Part shown: positions 8,199-15,615 of the stretch, in pieces
How the letters are laid out: each line of letters starts with the position of its first letter
Position numbering within the stretch: the stretch's first letter is position 1
From: Bifidobacterium cuniculi
GTDB lineage: Bacteria > Actinomycetota > Actinomycetes > Actinomycetales > Bifidobacteriaceae
Direction: 5' to 3'
Length of the DNA: 64,000 nt
NCBI RefSeq assembly: GCF_000741575.1
Contig: NZ_JGYV01000001.1
Location: 1-64,000 of the forward strand
Program-made: the position numbers and the translations under genes
Notes under the pieces: model-generated
Databases searched by the model: none
What the model saw: only the letters and a program-made list of their open reading frames with translations
What the model was told of the DNA's origin: nothing

Positions 8199-8851
8199 GT
8201 CTTGATCGCCTCGTTTCGGCTGCTCACCGATAGCTTCCCCATCGCATGGTGCACATGGGAGAAGACAGTGCCGGAACTGATGTTCAAATACCCGGCAATG
8301 TCCTCGGTGGACATGTGGTCCGAATACATACGCAGTATCTCCGTTTCGCGATGGGTCAGGGAAGGCAATGCCGTCGTGCCGACCAAGGCGGCATGTGCCG
8401 CTTGAGGTGTGGGGAATCCGGGAATGACGGCCTGTCCATGCGCTGCCTGTGCAATGGCGTTTGCCAGCACGTCGGGTTTCCCGAGGGCATGCTTTTCCAG
8501 AAGGCCCTGTGCCCCACTGCGCACAAGGGCGTCACGATAATGCTTGATCGGGTATGCCGTCACGCCGATGATGCCGACATCCGCATCATGCCTGCGGATG
8601 CGTTCGCATACGTCTGGACCTGAAAGGCCATGCAATGCCATGTCAAGCAGGAGAACCTGCGCCTTGGTTCCCTGCTCGTCGTACAGGCAGTGTTCCAATG
8701 CGTGTTGTGCATTCTCCGCAACCCACGTCATGCGGAATGCCGGATCAGCCTGTTCGACCAGCAAGGACATCATGTGCAAGGCGCATGGGTCGTTGTCCAC
8801 GATGCCGATGCGGATGGTGTTTTTTCCCGGTTGCCCTTCTCGCGTTCCCAT
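8174..8851 (-). CDS. NarL/LuxR-family response regulator
   Basis: A 225-residue regulator with an N-terminal receiver domain (acidic pocket IVDND, phosphorylated Asp in LLLDMAL, conserved Thr in GVTAY, Lys in LLEKHA) and a C-terminal LuxR-type helix-turn-helix (LTHRETEILRMYSDHMSTEDIAGYLNISSGTV, read across its two helices). It most likely controls the divergent export operon that starts at 9072. The ATG at 8851 gives the normal receiver N-terminus (MGTREGQPGKNTIRIGIVD); its ribosome-binding site is poor, and upstream in-frame codons extend 38 residues further. Clear paralogue of the regulator at 19413-20063, sharing IVDND, DMAL-G-SG-VC and TAY-KYRD-L-GAQG. Confidence 0.9.
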   Translation of the reverse strand: MGTREGQPGKNTIRIGIVDNDPCALHMMSLLVEQADPAFRMTWVAENAQHALEHCLYDEQGTKAQVLLLDMALHGLSGPDVCERIRRHDADVGIIGVTAYPIKHYRDALVRSGAQGLLEKHALGKPDVLANAIAQAAHGQAVIPGFPTPQAAHAALVGTTALPSLTHRETEILRMYSDHMSTEDIAGYLNISSGTVFSHVHHAMGKLSVSSRNEAIKTCRAIHLF

Positions 8852-9071
8852 TTCATTAGGATACCAAGAACCGGCTATTATCCGCAATTCGGAGGACTCC
8901 AGTTTTTCTGTAGTTCCAGGTGCGGCGTACATCCAAGTGCCATATCGTGATGAATGTTTCCGCAAGGAAGCGGAAGCGCTCTTGCTTCACTTGCACGCTT
9001 ACGGCTGCAGTGTCCGTCGCGGGTGTACTCCGCGGCCAATGTACTGAAGAACACGAAGGATGGGATTCATC
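8852..9071. promoter_or_regulatory. Divergent promoter region of the first two-component/export module
   Basis: This 220-bp gap separates the response regulator (leftward) from the I36-like gene (rightward). It must hold both promoters. I could not identify a convincing -35/-10 pair or a repeated operator by eye. The rightward gene has a clear ribosome-binding site (GAAGGATGGGA, ending about 5 nt before ATG 9072). Confidence 0.4.
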
Positions 9072-9395
9072 ATGAAGAAGAGAATCCGTGCCGTTCTGGC
9101 CGCGGTGGTTGCTGGCGGTCTTTTGGGCGCCTGCGTACCGACGGCGAGCGCTGGCGAACTCACCTTATGGGAGAACGACAACTATACCGGGTATCGCATT
9201 GTTTTTCCCTACTGCAATGCGGATTTTCAGGATAATATCTATGATTCGGGCACGCAGAATCTGGTCAGCTACGTGACAATCTGGAACAACACGGTTATCG
9301 CAGGGGACAGGGCCATTGCCAAGATCAAGTACAACCAAGGTGTGTCTGTCTTCAGCGCCAGGAATGCCGCTGATCATGCGACCTGCTACGGGTGA
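9072..9395 (+). CDS. Secreted I36/beta-gamma-crystallin-like small protein
   Basis: A 107-residue pre-protein with a typical Sec signal peptide (KKRIRAVLAAVVAGGLLGAC, cleavage probably after TASA, about residue 27). The mature 80 residues read GELTLWENDNYTGYRIVF with later VSYVTIWNNT. This is the pattern of the peptidase inhibitor family I36 (SMPI-like, single beta/gamma-crystallin fold) found in many actinobacteria. The two mature cysteines (PYCNAD and ATCYG) could form one disulfide. It heads the plus-strand operon with the lipoprotein and ABC exporter and sits opposite the two-component genes. A role as protease inhibitor, envelope-stress protein or antagonistic peptide cannot be separated from sequence. 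ATG 9072 is chosen over 9060 by ribosome-binding-site spacing. Confidence 0.7.
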   Translation: MKKRIRAVLAAVVAGGLLGACVPTASAGELTLWENDNYTGYRIVFPYCNADFQDNIYDSGTQNLVSYVTIWNNTVIAGDRAIAKIKYNQGVSVFSARNAADHATCYG

Positions 9396-9428
9396 TTCCG
9401 AAACGCATGCCGAATGTGTTCCGTGACC

Positions 9429-9475
9429 GATGATTGCTGCGGGTGTTTGTTGACACAGCAATCGCAGCAATCATC
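9429..9475 (+). terminator. Stem-loop between I36-like gene and lipoprotein gene
   Basis: GATGATTGCTGCG (9429-9441) pairs perfectly with CGCAGCAATCATC (9463-9475) around a 21-nt loop. No long T run follows, so it may act as a partial terminator or mRNA processing/stability element. That would let the small secreted protein be made in excess over the downstream export genes. Confidence 0.5.
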
Positions 9476-9523
9476 TGATTGTCTTGAATCACTATGCAAC
9501 CAGGAGGGGAGAGACGTAGATAA

Positions 9524-10435
9524 ATGGGAAAGAATACAACATCCAGGGCAATGTTGCTCGTGTGCGCTGTCGTCGCATGTCTGGTGGGACTCAGTTCATG
9601 CGGCTCCCCCAACGCTGCAGACGTGCCTGACACGGTGACGGTTGCCACGGTGGAGCTGTCGGACGTGCCCATGGAGGTCATGCAGGCGGAGGAGGTGCTC
9701 ATGGCACAATGCGCCCGCACGAAGGGCTTCGAAGTGCCCGTCAGCTACACGGTTCCCGCGGTGCCGCAGAGCTACTCGGACGTCGGAGGGGTGTTCCGCA
9801 GCCGGGAGGAGGCGCAAAGCGTGGGGTACGCCTCCCAGACCGTCACCAACATGGAGGACACCAACGCCGAGCAGAACGAGTATGTGGACTCCCTATCGGC
9901 TGCCGACCGTGAGCGCTATGACCGGGAAATCGTCTCGGAGGAGGGTAACAGCTGCATGGTGCAGGCCGCCACCATGCTGTACGGGTCGTACCGGGAATCC
10001 ACGGCCATTTTCAATACCTTCAACGAGGTGCAACGTGAACGTTCCGCCTCCGCGTTGGATGACAAGGACGTGCAGTCGGCCATCATGGACGAGTACGTCC
10101 CCTGCATGAAACGCGCGGGATACGAGGTGCGTGGATTGCGCGGAGGGGAGCTGGCCGGCAAGACCTTCGGACGGTACCGCGCATGGAACGAAGCCCCGAA
10201 CGCCGACGAGCGCGCGATGGCCACGCAGGACTGGACCTGCCAGGTCGAGGCGAAGCTCATGGAGCGCATCAACGATTCGCTGGAGCGCAGCGCGGGCACC
10301 TGGATGCTCGCCAACGAAGCCACGATTCTCGAGCGCCATGAGAAGCTCCAACAGGCCAAGGGCATCGCCAACCAAGTGCTGGCCGGCAAAAGCTCCTTCG
10401 AGGACATGGCCTCCGCCGACGGCAAGCAGGACTGA
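9524..10435 (+). CDS. Secreted lipoprotein of unknown function
   Basis: A 303-residue lipoprotein. The N-terminus has a hydrophobic stretch ending in the lipobox LSSC (Cys about residue 26), so the mature protein should be anchored to the outer face of the membrane. The rest is hydrophilic, charged and helix-rich, with four further cysteines spread over the chain (in MAQCART, NSCMVQ, VPCMK and WTCQVE), which may pair as disulfides. I do not recognise a named domain. A strong Shine-Dalgarno (AGGAGGGGAG) precedes ATG 9524. It is followed after 7 nt by the peptidoglycan-binding membrane protein and ABC exporter, so it is likely an accessory or immunity-type subunit of that system. Confidence 0.75.
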   Translation: MGKNTTSRAMLLVCAVVACLVGLSSCGSPNAADVPDTVTVATVELSDVPMEVMQAEEVLMAQCARTKGFEVPVSYTVPAVPQSYSDVGGVFRSREEAQSVGYASQTVTNMEDTNAEQNEYVDSLSAADRERYDREIVSEEGNSCMVQAATMLYGSYRESTAIFNTFNEVQRERSASALDDKDVQSAIMDEYVPCMKRAGYEVRGLRGGELAGKTFGRYRAWNEAPNADERAMATQDWTCQVEAKLMERINDSLERSAGTWMLANEATILERHEKLQQAKGIANQVLAGKSSFEDMASADGKQD

Positions 10436-10442
10436 CAGCGCC

Positions 10443-11585
10443 ATGCACCATCGACGCCACGCTTGGCTGCGTTCCCTGGGCATCGCCGTGCTGGCCGTGC
10501 TGCTCACCGGCCTGCTCGTCACCGGCATCGTCGCCACCGTGGTGGGCATGCGCGCCGCGCAGGAGCCGGAGCCCGAGGCGGTCACGTTGACCACCACCAT
10601 CCGCACGCGCACGCTCGCGGACGAACTGTCCGGCCAGCTCGTCGCCTATCCGCACGCTACGCTGGCCGTGCCCGCGGAAGGCACCGTCACCCGTGCCGGC
10701 CTTGCGGCAGGCGCCACGCTGCAGGAGGGCGGCATCGTCGGTGTCGTCAACGAGCGGCCCATCCTCTTCCTGCAGGGCGCCGTGCCCGCCTGGCGTACGC
10801 TGGCGCCCGGCACGCGCGGCGCGGACGTGCGTCAGCTGCAGGACGCCCTGATGCGCTTGGGGTACGCCGTCTATGACGAATCGGGTGTCTACGGCGACTC
10901 CACCGCCTATGCCGCGGCCCTGCTGATGGGTGCGCTCGGCTTCGACGCGGTGGATGCCTCGGGCGCCGCACTGCCCGCGGACAGGACCAAGCAGACGGCG
11001 ATCCCGCAAGGGCAGCTCGTCTTCCTGCCGTCCGCGGCCGTCGTCGCCGCAGACACCTGTGGCACCGCCGGCACTGCGGTAGCCGGCACGCTGTGCACGC
11101 TGCAGACAGGCGCGCGCGACTACGCCGTCTCCTTCCCTGCTTCCGACGTGCCCGACCCGGCCGTGCTCCAGGGCGCCCCGGCCGTGGTCCCCGTGGCCGA
11201 CGGCCCCGTGACCGGCACTGTCGGAGCCGTCTACGAGCCACCGGCTGTCGAAAACGACCAGTCGAAGGAGAACGCGGACTCCGGTACGCAGGACCGTGCC
11301 GTCGTCCTGCAGCTGGAGAACCTGGACACGGCTGCGCTGCCGGCCGACCCGGGCAGCATGCGCGTGACCGTGACCCGTCAGGCGGGCCGCACGGACGCGT
11401 TGACCGTGGAATCGTCGGCCCTCCGGCGTAACGGCGACACGGTGTGGGTGCGCACGGACACGCGCGAGCGCGTGCCGGTGCGCACGGGCCTATGTGTGCA
11501 GGGGGTATGCGAGGTGGAGGCGGACGGATTGGCCGACGGTACGGTCGTGCTGCTGCCCACGGACGGGGAGCGCGACGATGGCTGA
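10443..11585 (+). CDS. Membrane-anchored peptidoglycan-binding / membrane-fusion-like protein
   Basis: A 380-residue protein with one N-terminal membrane helix (about residues 10-35). It then has a lipoyl/HlyD-like start (LSGQLVAYPHATLAVPAEGTVT), a central peptidoglycan-binding_1-like segment (LAPGTRGADVRQLQDALMRLGYAV) and a beta-rich C-terminal half with a repeated barrel-like pattern ending RVPVRTGL. This layout is the periplasmic-adaptor analogue used in Gram-positive MacB-type systems: anchored in the membrane, touching the wall, and handing substrate from the permease. It overlaps the ATPase gene by 8 nt. The start ATG 10443 lies 7 nt after the lipoprotein stop. Confidence 0.8.
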   Translation: MHHRRHAWLRSLGIAVLAVLLTGLLVTGIVATVVGMRAAQEPEPEAVTLTTTIRTRTLADELSGQLVAYPHATLAVPAEGTVTRAGLAAGATLQEGGIVGVVNERPILFLQGAVPAWRTLAPGTRGADVRQLQDALMRLGYAVYDESGVYGDSTAYAAALLMGALGFDAVDASGAALPADRTKQTAIPQGQLVFLPSAAVVAADTCGTAGTAVAGTLCTLQTGARDYAVSFPASDVPDPAVLQGAPAVVPVADGPVTGTVGAVYEPPAVENDQSKENADSGTQDRAVVLQLENLDTAALPADPGSMRVTVTRQAGRTDALTVESSALRRNGDTVWVRTDTRERVPVRTGLCVQGVCEVEADGLADGTVVLLPTDGERDDG

Positions 11586-12252
11586 TACGCCGCTGGCCGT
11601 CCTGCGCGGCGTCGGCCGGTCATTCCCGGGTGTACGGGCGTTGCGCGACGCGACCTTTGAACTGGACGAGGGACAGTCGGTCGCGGTGACCGGTCCGTCG
11701 GGTTCCGGCAAGTCGACGCTGCTGTCGATCATGGGACTGCTCGATTCGCCGACGACCGGCACCTATGAGCTGTGCGGACAGGATGTCACGCATGCGTCTC
11801 GTGCACGGCGGGGCGTCTTGCGCCGCGACTACGTCGGCTTCGTATTCCAGGCGTTCCACCTCGTGGAGCATCTCACGGTGCTCGAGAACGTGCTGGTCGG
11901 ACTGACGATTCGCGGCTGCCACGGAGCGCAGGCACGCGGGTTGGCGCTTGACGCGCTGGACCGTGTGGGGCTGGGCGGCAAGGACTCGCGACGCCCGCTC
12001 GACCTGTCGGGCGGCGAGCGCCAGCGCGTCGCCATCGCGCGCGCCGTGGCGCTTCCACCGCGGCTGCTGCTGTGCGACGAACCCACCGGCAACCTCGATT
12101 CGCGCAATTCGCAGCTCGTGGTGGAGCTGCTGCACGACGTGACGGGTCCGCGGACGGCGCTGGTGCTGGTAACGCACGACGAGGCGGTGGCGCGGTCGTG
12201 TGCGCGGCGCCTCGCCGTGCATGATGGCGTGGTGCAGGAGGAGGGAGCATGA
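11578..12252 (+). CDS. ABC exporter ATPase (MacB/LolD type)
   Basis: A 224-residue ABC ATPase of the small MacB/LolD type. Visible motifs are Walker A GPSGSGKST, Q-loop FVFQAFHL, signature LSGGERQR, Walker B LLLCDEPTGNLD and the switch His in VLVTHDE. The GNLDS form after Walker B is typical of lipoprotein/macrolide/peptide export ATPases rather than importers. It is embedded between its adaptor (8-nt overlap) and its permease (4-nt overlap, ATGA), so all three subunits are translationally coupled. Confidence 0.95.
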   Translation: MADTPLAVLRGVGRSFPGVRALRDATFELDEGQSVAVTGPSGSGKSTLLSIMGLLDSPTTGTYELCGQDVTHASRARRGVLRRDYVGFVFQAFHLVEHLTVLENVLVGLTIRGCHGAQARGLALDALDRVGLGGKDSRRPLDLSGGERQRVAIARAVALPPRLLLCDEPTGNLDSRNSQLVVELLHDVTGPRTALVLVTHDEAVARSCARRLAVHDGVVQEEGA

Positions 12253-13394
12253 ACCATGCGTTGGTGCGTGCGGTTCTGGCGTTGGTGCGTCGGTGGCGGC
12301 GCAACCTGCTGTCCTTGTGCGCAGTGCTGTTCTGCGCGGCGACCTTCGTGGTGCTGCAGGGCGTCACCTTGGCGTCCACGGACCGGACGGCGCAGCGGTT
12401 CGTGGACATGGAGCCGTCCACGGTGACGGTCACGTTGCCGGCGTCTGCGTGGGAGCGCGACGAGAGCGAACTGACGGCGGCGTTGCGCGGCATGCCGCAG
12501 GTGCGTTCGGCAGGTACGCTCGTCATGGGCGATGCGGTCGGCGTGCCGGTGGAGGTGACAGCCTGGGGAGATTCGATCGGCACGACCGTGGCGGTGGGGA
12601 CTGCGGCGGGCGTGGCGGCACGCGGCGGTTCCGTGGAAACCGGGTTGCCCATGGCGGATGACGATGTGGACGTGGTCATGCTGGGCGCCCGGGTTGCGTC
12701 GGAGCTGGGCGTGACAGGGGCGCAGGAGGGGCAGGTGGTCGAGGTGAACGACCGGCCCATGCGCGTGGCGGGCATCCTGTCGGATGCCCCCGACCAGTCC
12801 GCGCTGGCCACGGGCATCCTGGTGTCTCCGGCGGGGGCGCGGGCAATGGGCATCCTGCCGGTCAATCGCGTAGTGCAGGTGGCCGTCGAGGAAGGGACGG
12901 CGTCGCAAGTCGCCAGTCTGCTGCCCATGGCCCTGGCGCCGGCCGCCCCGGAGTCGGTGTCCGTCAAGCTGCCGGCGGATCCGCGGGCCCTGCGCATGGG
13001 ACTCATGGCGGACGCCCAGCAGACCACGCTGGTCATCACCGTGGTCATGGTGGTCGTCAGCGTGTTCACGGTCGTCAATACCATGCAGGTGGCCGTCACT
13101 GAGCGGCGTCGGGAAATCGGCATCAGTCTGGGGCTGGGCATGCCCGCATGGCAGGTGGCGCTCCAGTTCCTCCTGGAATCCATGCTGCTGGGGTGTGCCG
13201 GGGCCCTGGCCGGCTTGGCGCTGGGTGCGCAGGTTACGGCCGTGGTCGCCATGGCCATGGGATGGCGGTTCCTGCTGCCGGCGACGGTGGCATGGGTGCC
13301 CCTGGCTGGTGCGTTCGTAGGAGCCGTCGGCGGCATGGTGCCCGCCGTGCAGGCCACACGCGTGGATCCTGCGGAACTGCTGCGCAGCATGTGA
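12249..13394 (+). CDS. MacB/FtsX-like ABC permease
   Basis: A 381-residue permease with the MacB/FtsX layout: one N-terminal helix (about residues 20-45), a large extracellular domain (about 50-265) and three C-terminal helices (from TTLVITVVMVVVSVFTVVNTM onward). The segment VAVTERRREIGISLGLG after the second helix is the coupling-helix motif that contacts the ATPase. It ends RVDPAELLRSM, as in other members. With the upstream genes it should form a mechanotransmission-type exporter acting on an envelope substrate such as a peptide, lipoprotein or antibiotic. The cognate substrate may be the I36-like protein or an external antimicrobial; this is inference from gene order. Confidence 0.93.
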   Translation: MNHALVRAVLALVRRWRRNLLSLCAVLFCAATFVVLQGVTLASTDRTAQRFVDMEPSTVTVTLPASAWERDESELTAALRGMPQVRSAGTLVMGDAVGVPVEVTAWGDSIGTTVAVGTAAGVAARGGSVETGLPMADDDVDVVMLGARVASELGVTGAQEGQVVEVNDRPMRVAGILSDAPDQSALATGILVSPAGARAMGILPVNRVVQVAVEEGTASQVASLLPMALAPAAPESVSVKLPADPRALRMGLMADAQQTTLVITVVMVVVSVFTVVNTMQVAVTERRREIGISLGLGMPAWQVALQFLLESMLLGCAGALAGLALGAQVTAVVAMAMGWRFLLPATVAWVPLAGAFVGAVGGMVPAVQATRVDPAELLRSM

Positions 13395-13618
13395 TTCCTC
13401 GAGGACGGCTGCCGGCTTACGTGGAGATTCCATGAAGGTTTCCGAAAGATGGACGTCAGGGGAGCGGCGAATCTGTTTTCTGTAATATGACTTGCAACCG
13501 CGGGGACACAATCCCCGGCGCGACATCCGACCGTGGGGCGATTGCAAGCATGACCGACGCAAACGAACCATGACCGTGGCGGCATGCCACACCTACATGA
13601 ACAAAGGAGTGCCTCATT
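13395..13618. promoter_or_regulatory. ilvC leader region
   Basis: The 224-bp gap upstream of ilvC contains an AT-rich stretch TTTTCTGTAATATGA (about 13474-13488) that may be part of a promoter. A small hairpin follows (CGGGGACACAATCCCCG, about 13501-13517). CTTGCAA near its start is mirrored by TTGCAAG near 13543-13549. No leader peptide rich in branched-chain codons could be found, so attenuation is not supported. Confidence 0.35.
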
Positions 13619-14680
13619 ATGGCAGCAACTATCTGGTACGAAGACGACGGCGATCTCTCGGTCCTCGACGGCAAGAAGGTCGCGATCATCGGCTACGGCT
13701 CGCAGGGCCACGCACATGCGCTCAACCTGCGTGACTCGGGCGTCGACGTCGTCGTCGGCCTGCGCCCGAACTCGAAGTCCGTGGAATTCGCCAAGGAGCA
13801 GGGTCTGGAAGTCAAGAGCGTTCCGGAAGCCGCTGCCGAGGCCGACGTCATCATGATCCTGGCGCCCGACCAGTACCAGAAGGGCATCTGGGAGAACGAC
13901 ATCGAGCCGAACATCAAGGAAGGCGCCGCCCTGGCCTTCGCCCACGGCTTCAACATCCACTACGGCTACATCAAGCCGAGCGAGGACCACCCGGTCTTCA
14001 TGGTCGCCCCGAAGGGCCCCGGCCACATCGTGCGTCGTGAGTACGCCGCCGGCCGTGGCGTGCCGGTCGTGACCGCCGTCGAGCAGGATCCGCGCGGCGA
14101 CGGCTGGGACCTCGCCCTGGCTTACGCCAAGGCCATCGGCGCCCTGCGCGCCGGCGCCATCAAGACCACCTTCAAGGAGGAGACCGAGACCGATCTCTTC
14201 GGCGAGCAGAACGTGCTGCTGGGCGGCGTGAACAAGCTCGTCGAGATGGGCTTCGAGGTCCTCACCGACGCCGGCTACCAGCCGGAGATCGCCTACTTCG
14301 AGGTCTGCCACGAACTCAAGATGATCGTGGACCTCATGAACGAGGGCGGCCTGAACAAGGACCGTTGGTCCTGCTCCGACACCGCGCAGTACGGCGACTA
14401 CGTGAACACCGTGATCGACGAGCACGCCCGCGAGCGCATGCAGTACCACCTCAAGCGCATCCAGGACGGCTCCTTCGCCCAGGAGTTCATGGACGACCAG
14501 GCTGCCGGCGCCCCGAAGTTCAAGCAGCTGCAGGAGGAGTACTCCAACGTGCGCATCGAGGAGGTCGGCCCGAAGCTGCGCGCCATGTTCTCCTGGAACA
14601 ACGAGGCCGCGAAGGACGCCGACGAGGCCAACTCCTTCACCGGCAAGATCGCCCGCGCCCAGGTCCAGGACGCCGAGTGA
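13619..14680 (+). CDS. ilvC: Ketol-acid reductoisomerase (class I)
   Basis: A 353-residue short-form (class I) ketol-acid reductoisomerase. It converts acetolactate or acetohydroxybutyrate to the dihydroxy-acid with NAD(P)H and Mg2+, the second shared step of valine, isoleucine and leucine synthesis. The Rossmann motif [17 protein letters not shown] lies at about residues 25-41, catalytic-domain signatures include [13 protein letters not shown] and the Mg ligands in [12 protein letters not shown] and [16 protein letters not shown] sits 9 nt upstream of ATG 13619. A strong terminator follows, so the gene is monocistronic; bifidobacteria are often prototrophic for branched-chain amino acids. 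Confidence 0.98.
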   Translation: MAATIWYEDDGDLSVLDGKKVAIIGYGSQGHAHALNLRDSGVDVVVGLRPNSKSVEFAKEQGLEVKSVPEAAAEADVIMILAPDQYQKGIWENDIEPNIKEGAALAFAHGFNIHYGYIKPSEDHPVFMVAPKGPGHIVRREYAAGRGVPVVTAVEQDPRGDGWDLALAYAKAIGALRAGAIKTTFKEETETDLFGEQNVLLGGVNKLVEMGFEVLTDAGYQPEIAYFEVCHELKMIVDLMNEGGLNKDRWSCSDTAQYGDYVNTVIDEHARERMQYHLKRIQDGSFAQEFMDDQAAGAPKFKQLQEEYSNVRIEEVGPKLRAMFSWNNEAAKDADEANSFTGKIARAQVQDAE

Positions 14681-14715
14681 TCCCCGCGCCTGAAGGCGCA
14701 TGACCCAAGACGAGG

Positions 14716-14747
14716 CGGGTGCCTCCCAAACGGGAGGCACCCGTTTT
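14716..14747 (+). terminator. ilvC intrinsic terminator
   Basis: CGGGTGCCTCCC (14716-14727) pairs with GGGAGGCACCCG (14732-14743), loop AAAC, followed by TTTT. This is a textbook rho-independent terminator 35 nt after the ilvC stop. Confidence 0.93.
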
Positions 14748-14824
14748 ATATATTGGTGGCAGGGGTGGTATCTAATTTGCGCATGTTTCGATATCGATAT
14801 AACATTACATAAATACTGAAATGA

Positions 14825-15115
14825 TATGAGAATCGATGCGGAGGTGATGGGGAATTCGAATATGACCCAAACAAGAGCGCTGCCAACCTGGCCAGGCATG
14901 GACTTGATTTCGTTCAGGCGCAGCGCCTCTGGGACGATCCGGAGCTGATCGAATTCCGGCTGGCATACGAGGACGAACCACGATGGGCGGTTGTCGGCAT
15001 GCTGGACGGCAAGCATTGGACCGGGATCTACCGGGAGTCCCGGATACGAATCATCAGCGTACGGCGCTCCCATCCGAAGGAGGGACGATTCTATGAAGAC
15101 AGCAAAAGCCTCTGA
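14825..15115 (+). pseudogene. brnT: BrnT-like toxin reading frame without a start codon
   Basis: The frame opens after a TGA at 14822-14824 and runs to TGA 15113-15115. From 14852 it encodes EFEYDPNKSAANLARHGLDF, then RLWDDPELIEFRLAYEDEPR, WAVVGMLDG and IRIISVRRSHPKEGRFYE. That is the whole BrnT ribonuclease-toxin fold, whose usual N-terminus is M-(E/K)-FEYDP. No ATG, GTG or TTG exists in frame before the domain. A well-placed ATG with a ribosome-binding site (GCGGAGGTG, then ATG 14846) is in another frame and would need a one-base insertion or two-base deletion in the GGGG run to reach it. The toxin is therefore probably inactivated, while the antitoxin downstream is intact and overlaps its end by 23 nt. 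Confidence 0.7.
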
Positions 15116-15341
15116 ACTTGACCGCATCATGGACGAAGGAGAGGAAAGCATCCTCGACTATGCGGATCTCAGTACCCTGAGGAAACCCAACAAGGAACGA
15201 CAGCGGTCGTTGAGCATCCAGCTGCCTGAGTGGCTCGTCGAGACTCTCGACCGCGAGGCGAGCCGAATGGGCGTCAGCCGACAGGCCATCCTCAAGGTGT
15301 GGCTCGTGGAACGCGCCGACAGCATGCGGGCCACCGAATAG
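15093..15341 (+). CDS. brnA: BrnA-like antitoxin (ribbon-helix-helix)
   Basis: An 82-residue protein with an acidic linker (ELDRIMDEGEESILDY) and a C-terminal ribbon-helix-helix (RSLSIQLPEWLVETLDREAS, then GVSRQAILKVWL). This is the BrnA/CopG-like antitoxin that binds BrnT and represses the brnTA promoter. ATG 15093 overlaps the toxin frame and has AAGGAGGGA upstream, at 15077-15085. With the toxin lacking a start codon, this may be an orphan antitoxin or a residual anti-addiction gene. Confidence 0.85.
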   Translation: MKTAKASELDRIMDEGEESILDYADLSTLRKPNKERQRSLSIQLPEWLVETLDREASRMGVSRQAILKVWLVERADSMRATE

Positions 15342-15381
15342 GTCCTCGCGGCGGTTGCACGGCAAGTGCCGCAATGGACAG

Positions 15382-15419
15382 CGTCGCACACAACGACGGG
15401 CATGTCGTTGTGTGCGACG
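15382..15419. terminator. 16-bp hairpin downstream of brnA
   Basis: CGTCGCACACAACGAC (15382-15397) pairs perfectly with GTCGTTGTGTGCGACG (15404-15419) around GGGCAT. There is no T run. It probably ends the brnTA transcript or protects its 3' end. The rest of the gap to 15615 shows nothing I can identify. Confidence 0.55.
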
Positions 15420-15615
15420 TGCTACCTTGGTGCCCATGTGTGGAACGATCATGATGATGGCGTGGGACATTCCCATGCGTTGATCCTCTGGCACTACGAA
15501 AGTCCCAGAACGAATCGATAAGTCAATTGCGCGCAAGCCGTCCGCCGGGCGGCATCTTTGCCATGCCCGGAACCCATCGTTGCACCGGGTGCGCGCCATC
15601 ACGGAAAGCATCATC

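Noticed and set aside
9072-9395. Lactococcin 972-type bacteriocin
   Set aside because: The operon plan is similar, but the mature sequence has the LWENDNYTGYRIVF pattern of the I36/crystallin family rather than the lactococcin 972 pattern.
13395-13618. Attenuator with leader peptide before ilvC
   Set aside because: No short frame rich in Val, Leu or Ile codons and no mutually exclusive terminator/antiterminator pair were found.
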